A stretch of DNA of 64,000 bases from NCBI GenBank assembly GCA_900105225.1, contig LT629764.1:5414501-5478500 (forward strand), in the 5' to 3' direction. Source of the DNA: Paenibacillaceae bacterium GAS479 (GTDB taxonomy: Bacteria; Bacillota; Bacilli; Paenibacillales; Paenibacillaceae). Every line of letters starts with the position of its first letter. Position 1 is the first letter of the stretch. Below the pieces are notes generated by a model. That model saw only the letters and a list, made by a program, of their open reading frames with translations. It ran no database searches and was not told the origin of the DNA. This document shows, piece by piece, positions 16,521 to 24,398 of this stretch. A program made the position numbers and the translations under genes.

Positions 16521-18527
16521 TTATAAATTGTCATTAATCGATAAGGAATCAATAATCTCCGGAACTCGCAATAGATCACTCGTAAAACATGCTCCTGATG
16601 GAAAGGTTCCAAGCACTTCTTTTTCATAATTGGTACCCCTGAAAGAAATATCAACACAACTAATGACCCCACGGTCAGAAGCGCTACGGATAAGTCGTCC
16701 TGTACCTTGCTTCAGCTTCATTAACATTACGGGCAAGTCTACTACTTCGAATGGATCGAGGCCGGCGGCGTTTGCTTGTTGCTTTTTCACCATCATAATA
16801 GGGTCATCCATCGGAAACGGCAGCTGTGTGATAATACATTGAGACAGAGATGGCCCAACAACGCTTATCCCTTCCCAGAAGGTCACACCGAATAGAACCG
16901 ACGTTACATCCTCTATAAATTCAGTTAGTAAATGAGATGTGCTCGCATCCCCTTCCCACAATAGATTCCAAGGTGCGTTAACAGCTATTTTTTTAATTTT
17001 ATTTCTGACAGAATTCATTGTCGCCACATCTCTAAATAAAACGAGCGAGCATCCATTTGATACCGTGATCAATTCAATGATCTGTTGCGCTAACTGCTGG
17101 AATGACCTGTCATTATGGGAATCCATTTTATTTTTATCCGGAATATAAACCAGACATTGATTGGCGTAATCGTAAGGTGATTCGACTTGCATGGAGTTAG
17201 CATCATCGAGGCCAAGTATTTTTTGCGTATAGTCAAATGAAGAACCTTGCGCTAACGTCGCACTTGAGAAAATAACCGGCAATCCTCCACTTAATACTTG
17301 TTCCTGCATGACATTTATAACGCTGCTTGGCGCTGCCCAAAGTGCAATTTCATCGTCCTTATCCATTCCCCGTTCAAGCCAAATCGCATGATCCCGGTCC
17401 TGATTCTCGGTAAGCAGTAACTTAAACGTCTGTTCTGCGCTGCTTAAGCTCGCCCATATTAATTGGTTTTTGTTCTGGGCATTTGTGATTCCTTCCTCAA
17501 TGGCAAGCTGTTCAGAGACATCATTCATCATTAAATGGAGTGATTTAATACAAGCAGTAAGTCCCTCCGACATTTTTAGGGGCGTCTTTTGGAGCGGTTG
17601 AGGTTTTTGAATCTCAAAATAATTAAACATTTCGATGGACTTCACTCTGACCTCCTCCAAAAGGAGGGCAAACGACTGGCGAATTCCGCGAGCCAGTATT
17701 CTGTCAAAGGTTTTCAACAAAAAGTTAAGCGTAAGTACTTCTCCTAAAGATCGCCTCGCTGAATCTTCAAGAAGATGCGCTTCATCAAAAATAATTGCCG
17801 AGTAGCTTGGGAGCAGGGGCAGATTACCTTGTTCTTTTAAAATTTCTTTTGTGCGGATATGACGAAAAAAATAGGAGTGAGTGCAGACAATAATGTCGGT
17901 GGCCTTGCGATAATGTTCGCGAGCACGTCGTGTAGGACAACGATATTCTACCGAACAGTCACCGCAATCCTGACCTTCTTCCCACTGTACAAAACTCCAA
18001 AGCTCATCGCCTACACTGGGTACTTCCAACCGGCACCCTAGCTTCGTCGTCTCCGCCCATTTTATAAGGTCCTTCAATCCCGCCTTTCTTGTGCGAAATC
18101 TCTTTTGAAGCTGTACTTTCCTGGCACATATATATTGGTTAGATTCAAATGCAGCACGAGCATCAATTTGTATGTTAAGCGCTTCCATGAGTTTGACAAT
18201 ATCGCCGCCGGGATGTAGTAATTGTTCAACAAGCGAATTGGATCCGCAGGATATTACAACAGGCCGTTGAGTCAAACGAGCATGTAGGACAGCTCCTATT
18301 AAATAGGCAAACGTCTTTCCGCATCCGAGCCCTGCCTCTACTAATAACTTTTCCTTTTTAACTAATGATTTATAAATTTGGAAGGCAGCATAAATTTGCT
18401 CCTCACGAATTTCAAACCCGAGATGAGGCAGTTTTTCATAAAAAGCGTCTCCAATCCATTGCTGGGAACGTGTTTTTATATCCTCACCCTTACTTAATTG
18501 AAAAGGCAATTTTTGCAGTGAAGGCAT
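16521..18527 (-). CDS. DinG/XPD-like iron-sulfur superfamily 2 helicase
   Basis: This 668-residue protein starts 6 bp after AGGAGGA. Walker A is AGLGCGKT (residue ~66 onward) and Walker B is a DEAH box in AIIFDEAHLLEDSA. Four cysteines between motifs I and II (around ICARK, LGCRLE and DCGDCSVEYRCP) are placed as in the 4Fe-4S clamp of XPD/DinG helicases. The C-terminal half ends with a motif VI-like QGTGRLIRSASDRG. It should unwind DNA or DNA-RNA structures during repair. It lacks the N-terminal exonuclease seen in the longer DinG of some Bacillus. It appears monocistronic. Confidence 0.88.
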   Translation of the reverse strand: MPSLQKLPFQLSKGEDIKTRSQQWIGDAFYEKLPHLGFEIREEQIYAAFQIYKSLVKKEKLLVEAGLGCGKTFAYLIGAVLHARLTQRPVVISCGSNSLVEQLLHPGGDIVKLMEALNIQIDARAAFESNQYICARKVQLQKRFRTRKAGLKDLIKWAETTKLGCRLEVPSVGDELWSFVQWEEGQDCGDCSVEYRCPTRRAREHYRKATDIIVCTHSYFFRHIRTKEILKEQGNLPLLPSYSAIIFDEAHLLEDSARRSLGEVLTLNFLLKTFDRILARGIRQSFALLLEEVRVKSIEMFNYFEIQKPQPLQKTPLKMSEGLTACIKSLHLMMNDVSEQLAIEEGITNAQNKNQLIWASLSSAEQTFKLLLTENQDRDHAIWLERGMDKDDEIALWAAPSSVINVMQEQVLSGGLPVIFSSATLAQGSSFDYTQKILGLDDANSMQVESPYDYANQCLVYIPDKNKMDSHNDRSFQQLAQQIIELITVSNGCSLVLFRDVATMNSVRNKIKKIAVNAPWNLLWEGDASTSHLLTEFIEDVTSVLFGVTFWEGISVVGPSLSQCIITQLPFPMDDPIMMVKKQQANAAGLDPFEVVDLPVMLMKLKQGTGRLIRSASDRGVISCVDISFRGTNYEKEVLGTFPSGACFTSDLLRVPEIIDSLSINDNL

Positions 18528-18759
18528 ATTGTTCCTCCTGACCGCTTAGTGTTAGATGAAAGTCGAGTGTTTTGGCACACATGCATCTATCTCGAATCCT
18601 TGCTAGCTCGGAAATAAGCTCATTTTCACAAATAATGCTTCTCAGGTTCGTACGTCCCTCTACCTCCCAGCCTCAAGCTTGGCAGATTCCAATATTTATG
18701 CAAAAAAAGCTGTGCCGATGTCATTTTCATGACTTACGGAACAGCCCTTATTGGATCAA

Positions 18760-19320
18760 TTACTGCGGATCTTTCGGCAGCTGTGACGCTCCGCCGCGCC
18801 GCTTCTCCAGCGACTCCTGCCGCGCCAATATAACGTCGCTGCGATCGCGCACCCGGTGACGGTGCACGAGCGATTCATCCCGGACAGACGGGTCGCACCA
18901 GGTTGCGCCGCCAATCAATCGGCATTGCTCCTGCGCTGCCGCGAGCAGCTCCGGATCGAGAATCGGCAGCGTCCAGCTCTCGTATGGGAGCGACTCGCCC
19001 GCCTCCAGGCGACCTGCCGCCTCATCCAGCTGCTGCAGCAGCGCTATGCCGTCCAGACCAGCACGGTCCAAATTGGCCGCTGACAGGCGCTGCCAAGCGG
19101 AGCGGAGCATTTTGCGCGCTCCTTCACGGTTGCCGCGGCGCAGATGGTACTGGCCGACGGCAATCTGGATCAGGCCGTGCCAGAGACCAGCATCAGCGTC
19201 GTCGGGATGCTCTTTCCAATACTCTTCCAACAGCTCATGGCATTCAAAATAATCGCGTGTTCCATGGAATTCAGCCAGGAAACGGATATAAGCTTCGGGG
19301 TAGGCATGAATCGTAAGCAT
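18760..19320 (-). CDS. DUF309 family protein (YpuF-like)
   Basis: This 186-residue soluble protein has the family signature at its N-terminus, FHGTRDYFECHELLEEYWK, followed by GLIQIAVGQYHLRRGN. The conserved His, Glu, Cys and His suggest a metal or substrate site, but no activity is established for the family. The ribosome binding site is AGAGGAAA. The C-terminal ~60 residues are rich in Arg and Asp and look poorly conserved. It sits between the helicase gene and a divergent small-gene pair. Confidence 0.82.
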   Translation of the reverse strand: MLTIHAYPEAYIRFLAEFHGTRDYFECHELLEEYWKEHPDDADAGLWHGLIQIAVGQYHLRRGNREGARKMLRSAWQRLSAANLDRAGLDGIALLQQLDEAAGRLEAGESLPYESWTLPILDPELLAAAQEQCRLIGGATWCDPSVRDESLVHRHRVRDRSDVILARQESLEKRRGGASQLPKDPQ

Positions 19321-19360
19321 GGCATTTCCTCTCTTCGCTATAGAAAGTCCCCATAACGGA

Positions 19361-19400
19361 CATATTAAAAAGTATTAAAAAGTATTAAAAAGTATTAAAA
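19361..19400 (+). repeat. 10-bp tandem repeat, four units (AGTATTAAAA)
   Basis: The first unit is CATATTAAAA and the next three are exact AGTATTAAAA. It lies in the intergenic region between divergent genes, about 90 bp upstream of the next start. Copy number could vary by slippage and alter promoter spacing. Confidence 0.9.
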
Positions 19401-19488
19401 ATAATTGAAACCTGCCTAACATAATAGACGTATGAGCACCAGAACGCAATATTGATCTAAATTCCACTACGGAGGGGACAAAGTTACA

Positions 19489-19911
19489 ATGAAAAAAGGA
19501 TTTATCCTCATGCTTGCTTTCACCATCATTCTTGCCTTCACGGGAGTGGGCAACGCAGACGCGAAGCGGGGCGGAAAGAAATCATCCCCACGCCAGGGTT
19601 ACACTCAAGAGCAAAAAAAATCGACTGACAACGTTAAGCGCAGCGACTCAACTAAAAATAATGGAGCTTCCGCTTCAACGAAAAAGCCTGGATTTTTCTC
19701 CGGCGGCGGCCTGATGAAAGGTCTGATGATCGGCGGCCTCGCTGGTCTGATGTTCGGCAGCTTGTTCGGCGGCATGGGCTTCATGGGTGAGATTCTCGGC
19801 CTGATGGTTAACCTTCTTGGAATTTTTGCCTTGATCTTGCTGGTGCGTGCACTCTTTGTTTACATTAAGAGCCGACGCAAGCCTGAGCCAGATCAGCGCA
19901 GACCTTACTAA
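19489..19911 (+). CDS. small exported or membrane protein with Gly-rich Tim44-like module
   Basis: This 140-residue protein starts after GGAGGGG. It has an N-terminal signal (residues 1-24, ending GNADAK), a hydrophilic Lys/Ser-rich linker (25-65), a Gly/Phe/Met-rich segment FFSGGGLMKGLMIGGLAG, then a membrane helix near 105-122 and a basic tail. Gly-rich pairs of helices like this occur at the N-terminus of Tim44-like bacterial membrane proteins, but the soluble Tim44 domain is missing here. The DUF2653 gene follows after 6 bp, so the two form an operon. Function unknown. Confidence 0.72.
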   Translation: MKKGFILMLAFTIILAFTGVGNADAKRGGKKSSPRQGYTQEQKKSTDNVKRSDSTKNNGASASTKKPGFFSGGGLMKGLMIGGLAGLMFGSLFGGMGFMGEILGLMVNLLGIFALILLVRALFVYIKSRRKPEPDQRRPY

Positions 19912-19917
19912 TCTGCC

Positions 19918-20196
19918 ATGAGATTGTCGATGGATCAGATTATCAATGCCGTTTGCGTCAGTGAAGCTTCGCGGCGGGGCCTCCAGCCTTCGCAAGTCGA
20001 AGTGCAGCTAAGCTGGGAAGAAGATTACGGCTTCACAGCAGAGGTTTGGATCGGTGAGCGGTCCCATTATCTCGTGGAAGCTAATCTCAAGGAAGCGATC
20101 GAGCAATATGTTTACAAAGAGTACGGCCAAAGAATCTTTCGTTCTCAGATTACGCTTGATGTGGACGAAGAGTTCTGGGCTGATATTGCAGATTAA
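19918..20196 (+). CDS. DUF2653 family protein (YxcD-like)
   Basis: This 92-residue soluble protein has MDQIINAVCVSEASRRGLQP, then LSWEEDYGFTAEVWI, as in the DUF2653/YxcD family of Bacilli. It starts 6 bp after the preceding gene's stop, so translation is probably coupled. No activity is known for the family. The conserved tandem with a Gly-rich membrane protein may mean that the two act together at the membrane; that is inference. Confidence 0.82.
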   Translation: MRLSMDQIINAVCVSEASRRGLQPSQVEVQLSWEEDYGFTAEVWIGERSHYLVEANLKEAIEQYVYKEYGQRIFRSQITLDVDEEFWADIAD

Positions 20197-20227
20197 CATT
20201 CCGCAGCAGACTATTTTTTATAAAATT

Positions 20228-20259
20228 AGGCCGGGCGCCATTGCGCTCGGCCTTTTTTT
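20228..20259. terminator. terminator between convergent genes
   Basis: Arms AGGCCGGGCGC and GCGCTCGGCCT followed by TTTTTTT on the plus strand. It ends the DUF2653 transcript and sits just before the convergent ketosynthase stop. Confidence 0.92.
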
Positions 20260-20283
20260 CGTTTAATGCTCAGCCCGCCTCGT

Positions 20284-21516
20284 CTACCGCCGCCGAAAAG
20301 CAAGCGTGGCGTTGATTCCGCCAAAGCCGTACGAATTGGAAAGCGCCGCGTTCAGTTTGGCGTCCCTCCCTGTGCCAGTGACCAGATCAAGCTCCGCCGC
20401 CTCGTCGGGATCTTGCAAATTCGCGGTCGGCGGCAGCCAGCCGCGCGACAAGGCAAGAGCGGTAATCGCCGCTTCAATCGCACCTGACGCTCCAAGCGGA
20501 TGGCCGTATAATCCTTTTGTGCCGCTAACGGCGACAGGACGGTTGCCAAACACGCTGCGGATGACCCGCGATTCCGTCACATCGTTGAGCGGCGTCGAGG
20601 AGCCATGCGCATTCACATAACCGACCTCCTCCTGCAGCATATCCGCATCGCTCAAGGCGAGCCGCATCGCCCGCTGCGCTTGAGTACCGCAAGGCAATGG
20701 CGCGCTCATATGATGCGCGTCATTGCTCGCGCCAAAACCACTCAGCTCGGCAAGAATGCGCGCGCCTCTCGCTTTGGCATGGCCCTCCTCCTCGATGACG
20801 AGTACCGCCGCCCCCTCGCCCATCACAAAGCCGTCACGGCTGCGGTCGAACGGCCGACTTGCCGAGCCCGGCTCCTCGTTGCGTGTTGACATGGCGCGCA
20901 GCAGATCGAAGGCTCCGAACGACAGCGGCGACAAAGGCGCCTCCGAGCCGCCGGCCAGCATCGTGTCCGCTTCGCCACGACGGATCGCCTGCAGCGCCCG
21001 TCCGATCGCCACCGCTCCAGAAGCGCAGCTCATCGAATTCGTCTCGTTCGGCCCAGTAAAGCCGAACTCCATCGCCATATTGCAAGAAGAAGCGCCGCCA
21101 AACACGGAAAAACCGAGTGTTGGCGATACGCTGCGGTAGCCTCCGTTCATGAATTGGCTGCATTGCTCCTCGGCATAAGCGATGCCGCCAAGCGCACTGC
21201 CCATGAACACGCCAGTCCGGTCGCCGTCCAGCTGTGACGGATCAAGGCCGGCGTGTTGCAGCGCGAGCCGTCCTGAGGCGAGGGCGAGTTGAGAGTAGCG
21301 GTCGGTGCGATGCGCCCGCTTGCGGTCCATATAATGTCCCGGATCAAAGTCGCGTACTTGAGCGGCGATCCGACTTTTTAGACCCTCTGGCACGAATCGG
21401 TCAATGGGTCCAACCGCGCTCTCGCCGCGGCGCAGCCCTTCCCATAACCCTTCAACACCTGTGCCGATCGGTGTCACGCAGCCAATGCCGGTAATGACCG
21501 CTTTCCGTTCCTTCAT
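20284..21516 (-). CDS. beta-ketoacyl-ACP synthase II-type ketosynthase (FabF/KS-alpha-like)
   Basis: This 410-residue condensing enzyme has all three catalytic residues: Cys164 in NSMSCASGAVAIG, His in YVNAHGSSTPLND and His in LYGHPLGASGA. It is therefore a competent KS, not a chain-length factor. It starts as ATGA over the stop of the cyclase-like gene, with AAGGAGGT upstream, so the two are coupled. No fab genes, acyl carrier protein or malonyltransferase are nearby. In this context it is more likely to serve a specialised polyketide or lipid pathway than to be housekeeping FabF. It is the last gene of the four-gene operon. Confidence 0.9.
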   Translation of the reverse strand: MKERKAVITGIGCVTPIGTGVEGLWEGLRRGESAVGPIDRFVPEGLKSRIAAQVRDFDPGHYMDRKRAHRTDRYSQLALASGRLALQHAGLDPSQLDGDRTGVFMGSALGGIAYAEEQCSQFMNGGYRSVSPTLGFSVFGGASSCNMAMEFGFTGPNETNSMSCASGAVAIGRALQAIRRGEADTMLAGGSEAPLSPLSFGAFDLLRAMSTRNEEPGSASRPFDRSRDGFVMGEGAAVLVIEEEGHAKARGARILAELSGFGASNDAHHMSAPLPCGTQAQRAMRLALSDADMLQEEVGYVNAHGSSTPLNDVTESRVIRSVFGNRPVAVSGTKGLYGHPLGASGAIEAAITALALSRGWLPPTANLQDPDEAAELDLVTGTGRDAKLNAALSNSYGFGGINATLAFRRR

Positions 21517-21977
21517 CGTACATACCTCCTTGAGTTTTGTTCCGCAGCCGCCTTTAATCCTCTAAGCGTCCGTTCAGCAATCGCATGCACAAAGGTCGGC
21601 CCGATGATCCCGCTTGCAGCAAGGCGACCGACCGCCGGACGTTTCCATTCATGCACGATGACAGCTCTGCTGCCGTCTCCATGCGGCTCCACTTTCCACT
21701 CCACGTCCATGCCCGTTGTTACGCCCTCGATATGTCGGTAAAAGATGCTATGCTTGTCCGGCTCCGTGCTCATCTCACTGACCCACCAAACCGGCCAACG
21801 CAGCGCTCCGAACGGGCGCCAGGCCCGCATCTCCACAATCCCCTCGCTAGGTGCGCCAGTGCGAAAGCTCACCTGACGGTAATGATCCAAATGCTCCGGC
21901 CAGCGCTCAACCTCACTCGCATAGCGGAAAACTTCCTCCGGCGGCGAGCTAATATACGCTTCGTTATGGGTGTACAT
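21513..21977 (-). CDS. SRPBCC-fold cyclase/aromatase-like protein
   Basis: This 154-residue protein has the START-like (SRPBCC) opening YISSPPEEVFRYASEVERWPEHL, which resembles polyketide cyclase/aromatase subfamilies. Later parts give the typical beta-strand pattern FRTGAPSEGIVEMRAWRPFG and the C-terminal helix. The ribosome binding site is AGAAGG. It overlaps the ketosynthase start by 4 bp (ATGA) and follows the flavin oxidoreductase after 44 bp. Family members bind hydrophobic ligands. Cyclisation of a ketosynthase product is inferred from neighbours only. Confidence 0.82.
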   Translation of the reverse strand: MYTHNEAYISSPPEEVFRYASEVERWPEHLDHYRQVSFRTGAPSEGIVEMRAWRPFGALRWPVWWVSEMSTEPDKHSIFYRHIEGVTTGMDVEWKVEPHGDGSRAVIVHEWKRPAVGRLAASGIIGPTFVHAIAERTLRGLKAAAEQNSRRYVR

Positions 21978-22021
21978 GGCACGCCTTCTTTCCTAGTTGA
22001 TCATTCCCCGTCTGTAAAAGC

Positions 22022-23362
22022 TCACCAACGCCTCGGCTCGCGGCAGTCGCCGACAACAGCCGCTACAAGGGAAGCGCTCCCGGTTATCCGCAGCCCATGT
22101 ATAGCCGCCTGAAACAGGCGCGGCCTTGCTGCGCCATATTCAATGAAGCGCTGCAGCGCTGAGCCCGTTCCGAACTCCCGTTGCAGCATTACAGTGTAGC
22201 GGTTCAATGCGTCCGCCCCACCATCTGCCGCCGCTTGCCGCAACAGCTGCGCCGCCAGCTCCGCTCCGCGCAGCGCCCGGTAAATCCCCTGTCCGGTCAG
22301 CGGGTCATAATAACCTGCCGCATCGCCGACTAGCATCACCCGCCCCCGGTGAGCTGCCTGCACCGGATAGTGAAAAGGTCCGCAAGCCAGCACCTCGCTT
22401 TCCAAGCGCGCCTCAGCTGCCCTTTCGCCAATGGCAGTCGACGCTCGCAGCGCGCCGAGCAGCGCCTCCGGTCGGCTGCGCAGGCTGGAAGCCCGTCGCG
22501 CCGCCTCGGCGGCCGATAGTGCCAGCGTCGCATTGGCGGCGCCGCCTTCGCCTTGCAGCGGCGCAATGCCAATCACGGCCCCTCGCTGCAGATGCAGCTC
22601 CACTAGGGGCCGCAAACCATGCAGACCGCTGATCCGCGCGGTCAGCGCGACTTTACGCAGCGGGCCGGGCCGCGCGAGCAGCCCTGCCGAGCGGGCGACG
22701 ACGGAGCGCAGCCCGTCCGCGCCTACCGCATACCGCGCTTCCATCGTCATGTTGACGCCCTCGCGCACAGCGTTAATTTCGCAGCGGTCATCATGCTGCC
22801 CCACCGCCTTGACCCGGCAATCCGCGATCAGCTCGGCTCCCGCGCCAACTGCACCCCGCAGCAGCCACTCGTCCAGCGCTTCCCTGCGGCAGGACCAGCC
22901 GCTGCGGCCTCGCGGGTAACGCGCTGCTACGGAGGCTTTGCCGCTATGTAGCACCCAGCCTTCCAGTGGCTGCACATGCTCCAGCAATTCCCGTAACGGA
23001 GGAACTCCCGCCGCCGACTCCGGGAATACGCCGTCGCCACTCAAAGCAGCATCCAACACCGTCCCCGTGAATCCAACTTCGCTGCTCAAAGCAGCATACT
23101 CCGCCGTCCCCGAAAACCCACCTCCGCCGCTCAAAGCTGCATCCTCCGCCGTGCCCGCGAACCCGCCGCCGCTCCCCACAGCATCCCCCGCCGCCAGCCG
23201 CAAAATCGCGGCTACCGCGCCAGGATTAAGCGACTCGCCGCAAGGCTTGCGGCGCGGATGAGATCCCGCGTCCGCAATTGCTACGCGCATCCCATCCCGG
23301 GCCAACCGCCAAGCGAGAGCGCTGCCGGCGGGACCTCCGCCACAAACGAGCACATCATACAT
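22022..23362 (-). CDS. FAD-dependent oxidoreductase, geranylgeranyl-reductase family, with internal 15-residue repeats
   Basis: I place the start at ATG 23362 (MYDVLVCGGGPAGSA), 8 bp inside the methyltransferase gene, so the dinucleotide-binding motif is at the very N-terminus. A second FAD motif, GDAAGYYDPLTGQGIYRAL, lies near residue 290, as in geranylgeranyl reductase and flavin hydroxylase families. It should oxidise or reduce a lipid or polyketide intermediate at the membrane. Odd feature: residues ~64-118 are an insertion of 3-4 tandem 15-residue repeats (GFxGTxxDAALS), placed between the FAD-binding start and the substrate region. The frame is intact through it. Confidence 0.88.
   Translation of the reverse strand: MYDVLVCGGGPAGSALAWRLARDGMRVAIADAGSHPRRKPCGESLNPGAVAAILRLAAGDAVGSGGGFAGTAEDAALSGGGGFSGTAEYAALSSEVGFTGTVLDAALSGDGVFPESAAGVPPLRELLEHVQPLEGWVLHSGKASVAARYPRGRSGWSCRREALDEWLLRGAVGAGAELIADCRVKAVGQHDDRCEINAVREGVNMTMEARYAVGADGLRSVVARSAGLLARPGPLRKVALTARISGLHGLRPLVELHLQRGAVIGIAPLQGEGGAANATLALSAAEAARRASSLRSRPEALLGALRASTAIGERAAEARLESEVLACGPFHYPVQAAHRGRVMLVGDAAGYYDPLTGQGIYRALRGAELAAQLLRQAAADGGADALNRYTVMLQREFGTGSALQRFIEYGAARPRLFQAAIHGLRITGSASLVAAVVGDCREPRRW
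23010..23173 (-). repeat. 45-bp coding tandem repeat (3-4 units)
   Basis: The units encode GGGFAGTAEDAALS, GGGFSGTAEYAALS, EVGFTGTVLDAALS and a partial GDGVFPESAAG. The repeat stays in frame, which fits expansion under selection for an open frame. Confidence 0.85.
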
Positions 23363-24053
23363 CGCTGAACAATGCGATGCGGTAAGGGAAATGCCGCTGC
23401 ACACGCGCTTTCAGGCCGGCTTGCTCCAGCAGTGCCCTTGCCTCGACAGCCGTATAAGAGCGGCGCACGGACAAAGGCCCGTCATGCCGCGTCACAGGGC
23501 TGCGCCAGACAGCCAAAGCGAGCAATCGCGCAAAGCCGTACGCCGTTCGGCTGCGCTCCAAATCGGTCACAACCCAGCCATGCCGGGTGACCCGCTGCAT
23601 TTCCGAAAGCATCGCCACCGCATCCTCATCGCTCATATGATGAAGCGCCAGATTGCTGAACGCTACATCGAAGCTTCCGTCCTCATAGGGCAGCTTTCTG
23701 CCATCTCCCACCTCAATCGTAATCGCTGCATTATGCGCCGTCCGTCGCTGTGCCAGCTCCGCAATGGAAGGGCTTATTTCCACGCCTGTGACCTGCACCT
23801 TCCAGCCCCTGGAGGCAGCCCAGCGATGCACCTCAAGCGGTTGGTCAGCGAGCCCGGTCGCCACATCGAGCACCTTCAACATGTCAGAACCGCGAGATGC
23901 CCGTCCGAGCATCCGGCCAAGATGCCGCAGCAGAGGCGGATTGCCGCCCAAATAACGGTTCACGGCCCATACCTCCCGCAAACTCTCCTCAAGCTCGGAT
24001 GGCGTAGCTGCTCCTTCCTCATCAAGCCACTCTTTCTCGTGATGGCGCTTCAT
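23355..24053 (-). CDS. class I SAM-dependent methyltransferase
   Basis: The start is ATG at 24053 (MKRHHEKEW), 5 bp after AAGGAGGAGG; the frame is open to 24107 but without such a site. The 232-residue product has the SAM motif I VLDVATGLADQP, motif II acidic residue in VTGVEIS and the later DVAFSNLALHHM, typical of UbiE-like small-molecule methyltransferases. The C-terminal half is divergent (VRRSYTAVEARALLEQAG). It is first in an operon with a flavin oxidoreductase, a cyclase-like protein and a ketosynthase. A role in methylating a polyketide or quinone-like product follows from context only. Confidence 0.85.
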   Translation of the reverse strand: MKRHHEKEWLDEEGAATPSELEESLREVWAVNRYLGGNPPLLRHLGRMLGRASRGSDMLKVLDVATGLADQPLEVHRWAASRGWKVQVTGVEISPSIAELAQRRTAHNAAITIEVGDGRKLPYEDGSFDVAFSNLALHHMSDEDAVAMLSEMQRVTRHGWVVTDLERSRTAYGFARLLALAVWRSPVTRHDGPLSVRRSYTAVEARALLEQAGLKARVQRHFPYRIALFSDV

Positions 24054-24398
24054 GCTGCCTCCTCCTTCCACTGTCGCTGACGATAGTATGAGCAGCCCTT
24101 CCCACAATCATCCATCCATGGGAGGATTCAACCTCATGTGACGCGGGTAATTTTCAAAAGGTCTCCATCAAAATCTATCATCCTACTCTATCGTTTCGGC
24201 CGGTCCAAACATTGCCACGCGACTAAATGCGCCTCTGTATCGTTTAATAGAGTAGAAGCAGAAATTTCATCTCATCATCCTTGCCTTTAAACAATCGGTA
24301 TTCATTCCAATCCACTCCCAAGTGGATCGCTCTACCACGTAGATTGCGACTTTGGACTGGGAGCATCGGCTATATCTACTAACAGGAGGAAAATAAAT
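24054..24398. other. divergent intergenic region between methyltransferase operon and GH18 gene
   Basis: About 345 bp that must hold two divergent promoters. I see the ribosome binding sites at both ends (AAGGAGGAGG to the left, ACAGGAGGAA to the right). I cannot name a convincing -35/-10 pair or any riboswitch. Confidence 0.5.

Noticed and set aside
22207-23261. Long Pro/Ala/Arg-rich plus-strand frames opposite the flavoenzyme
   Set aside because: GC-rich shadow frames. The repeat in the flavoenzyme creates artificial regularity in them.
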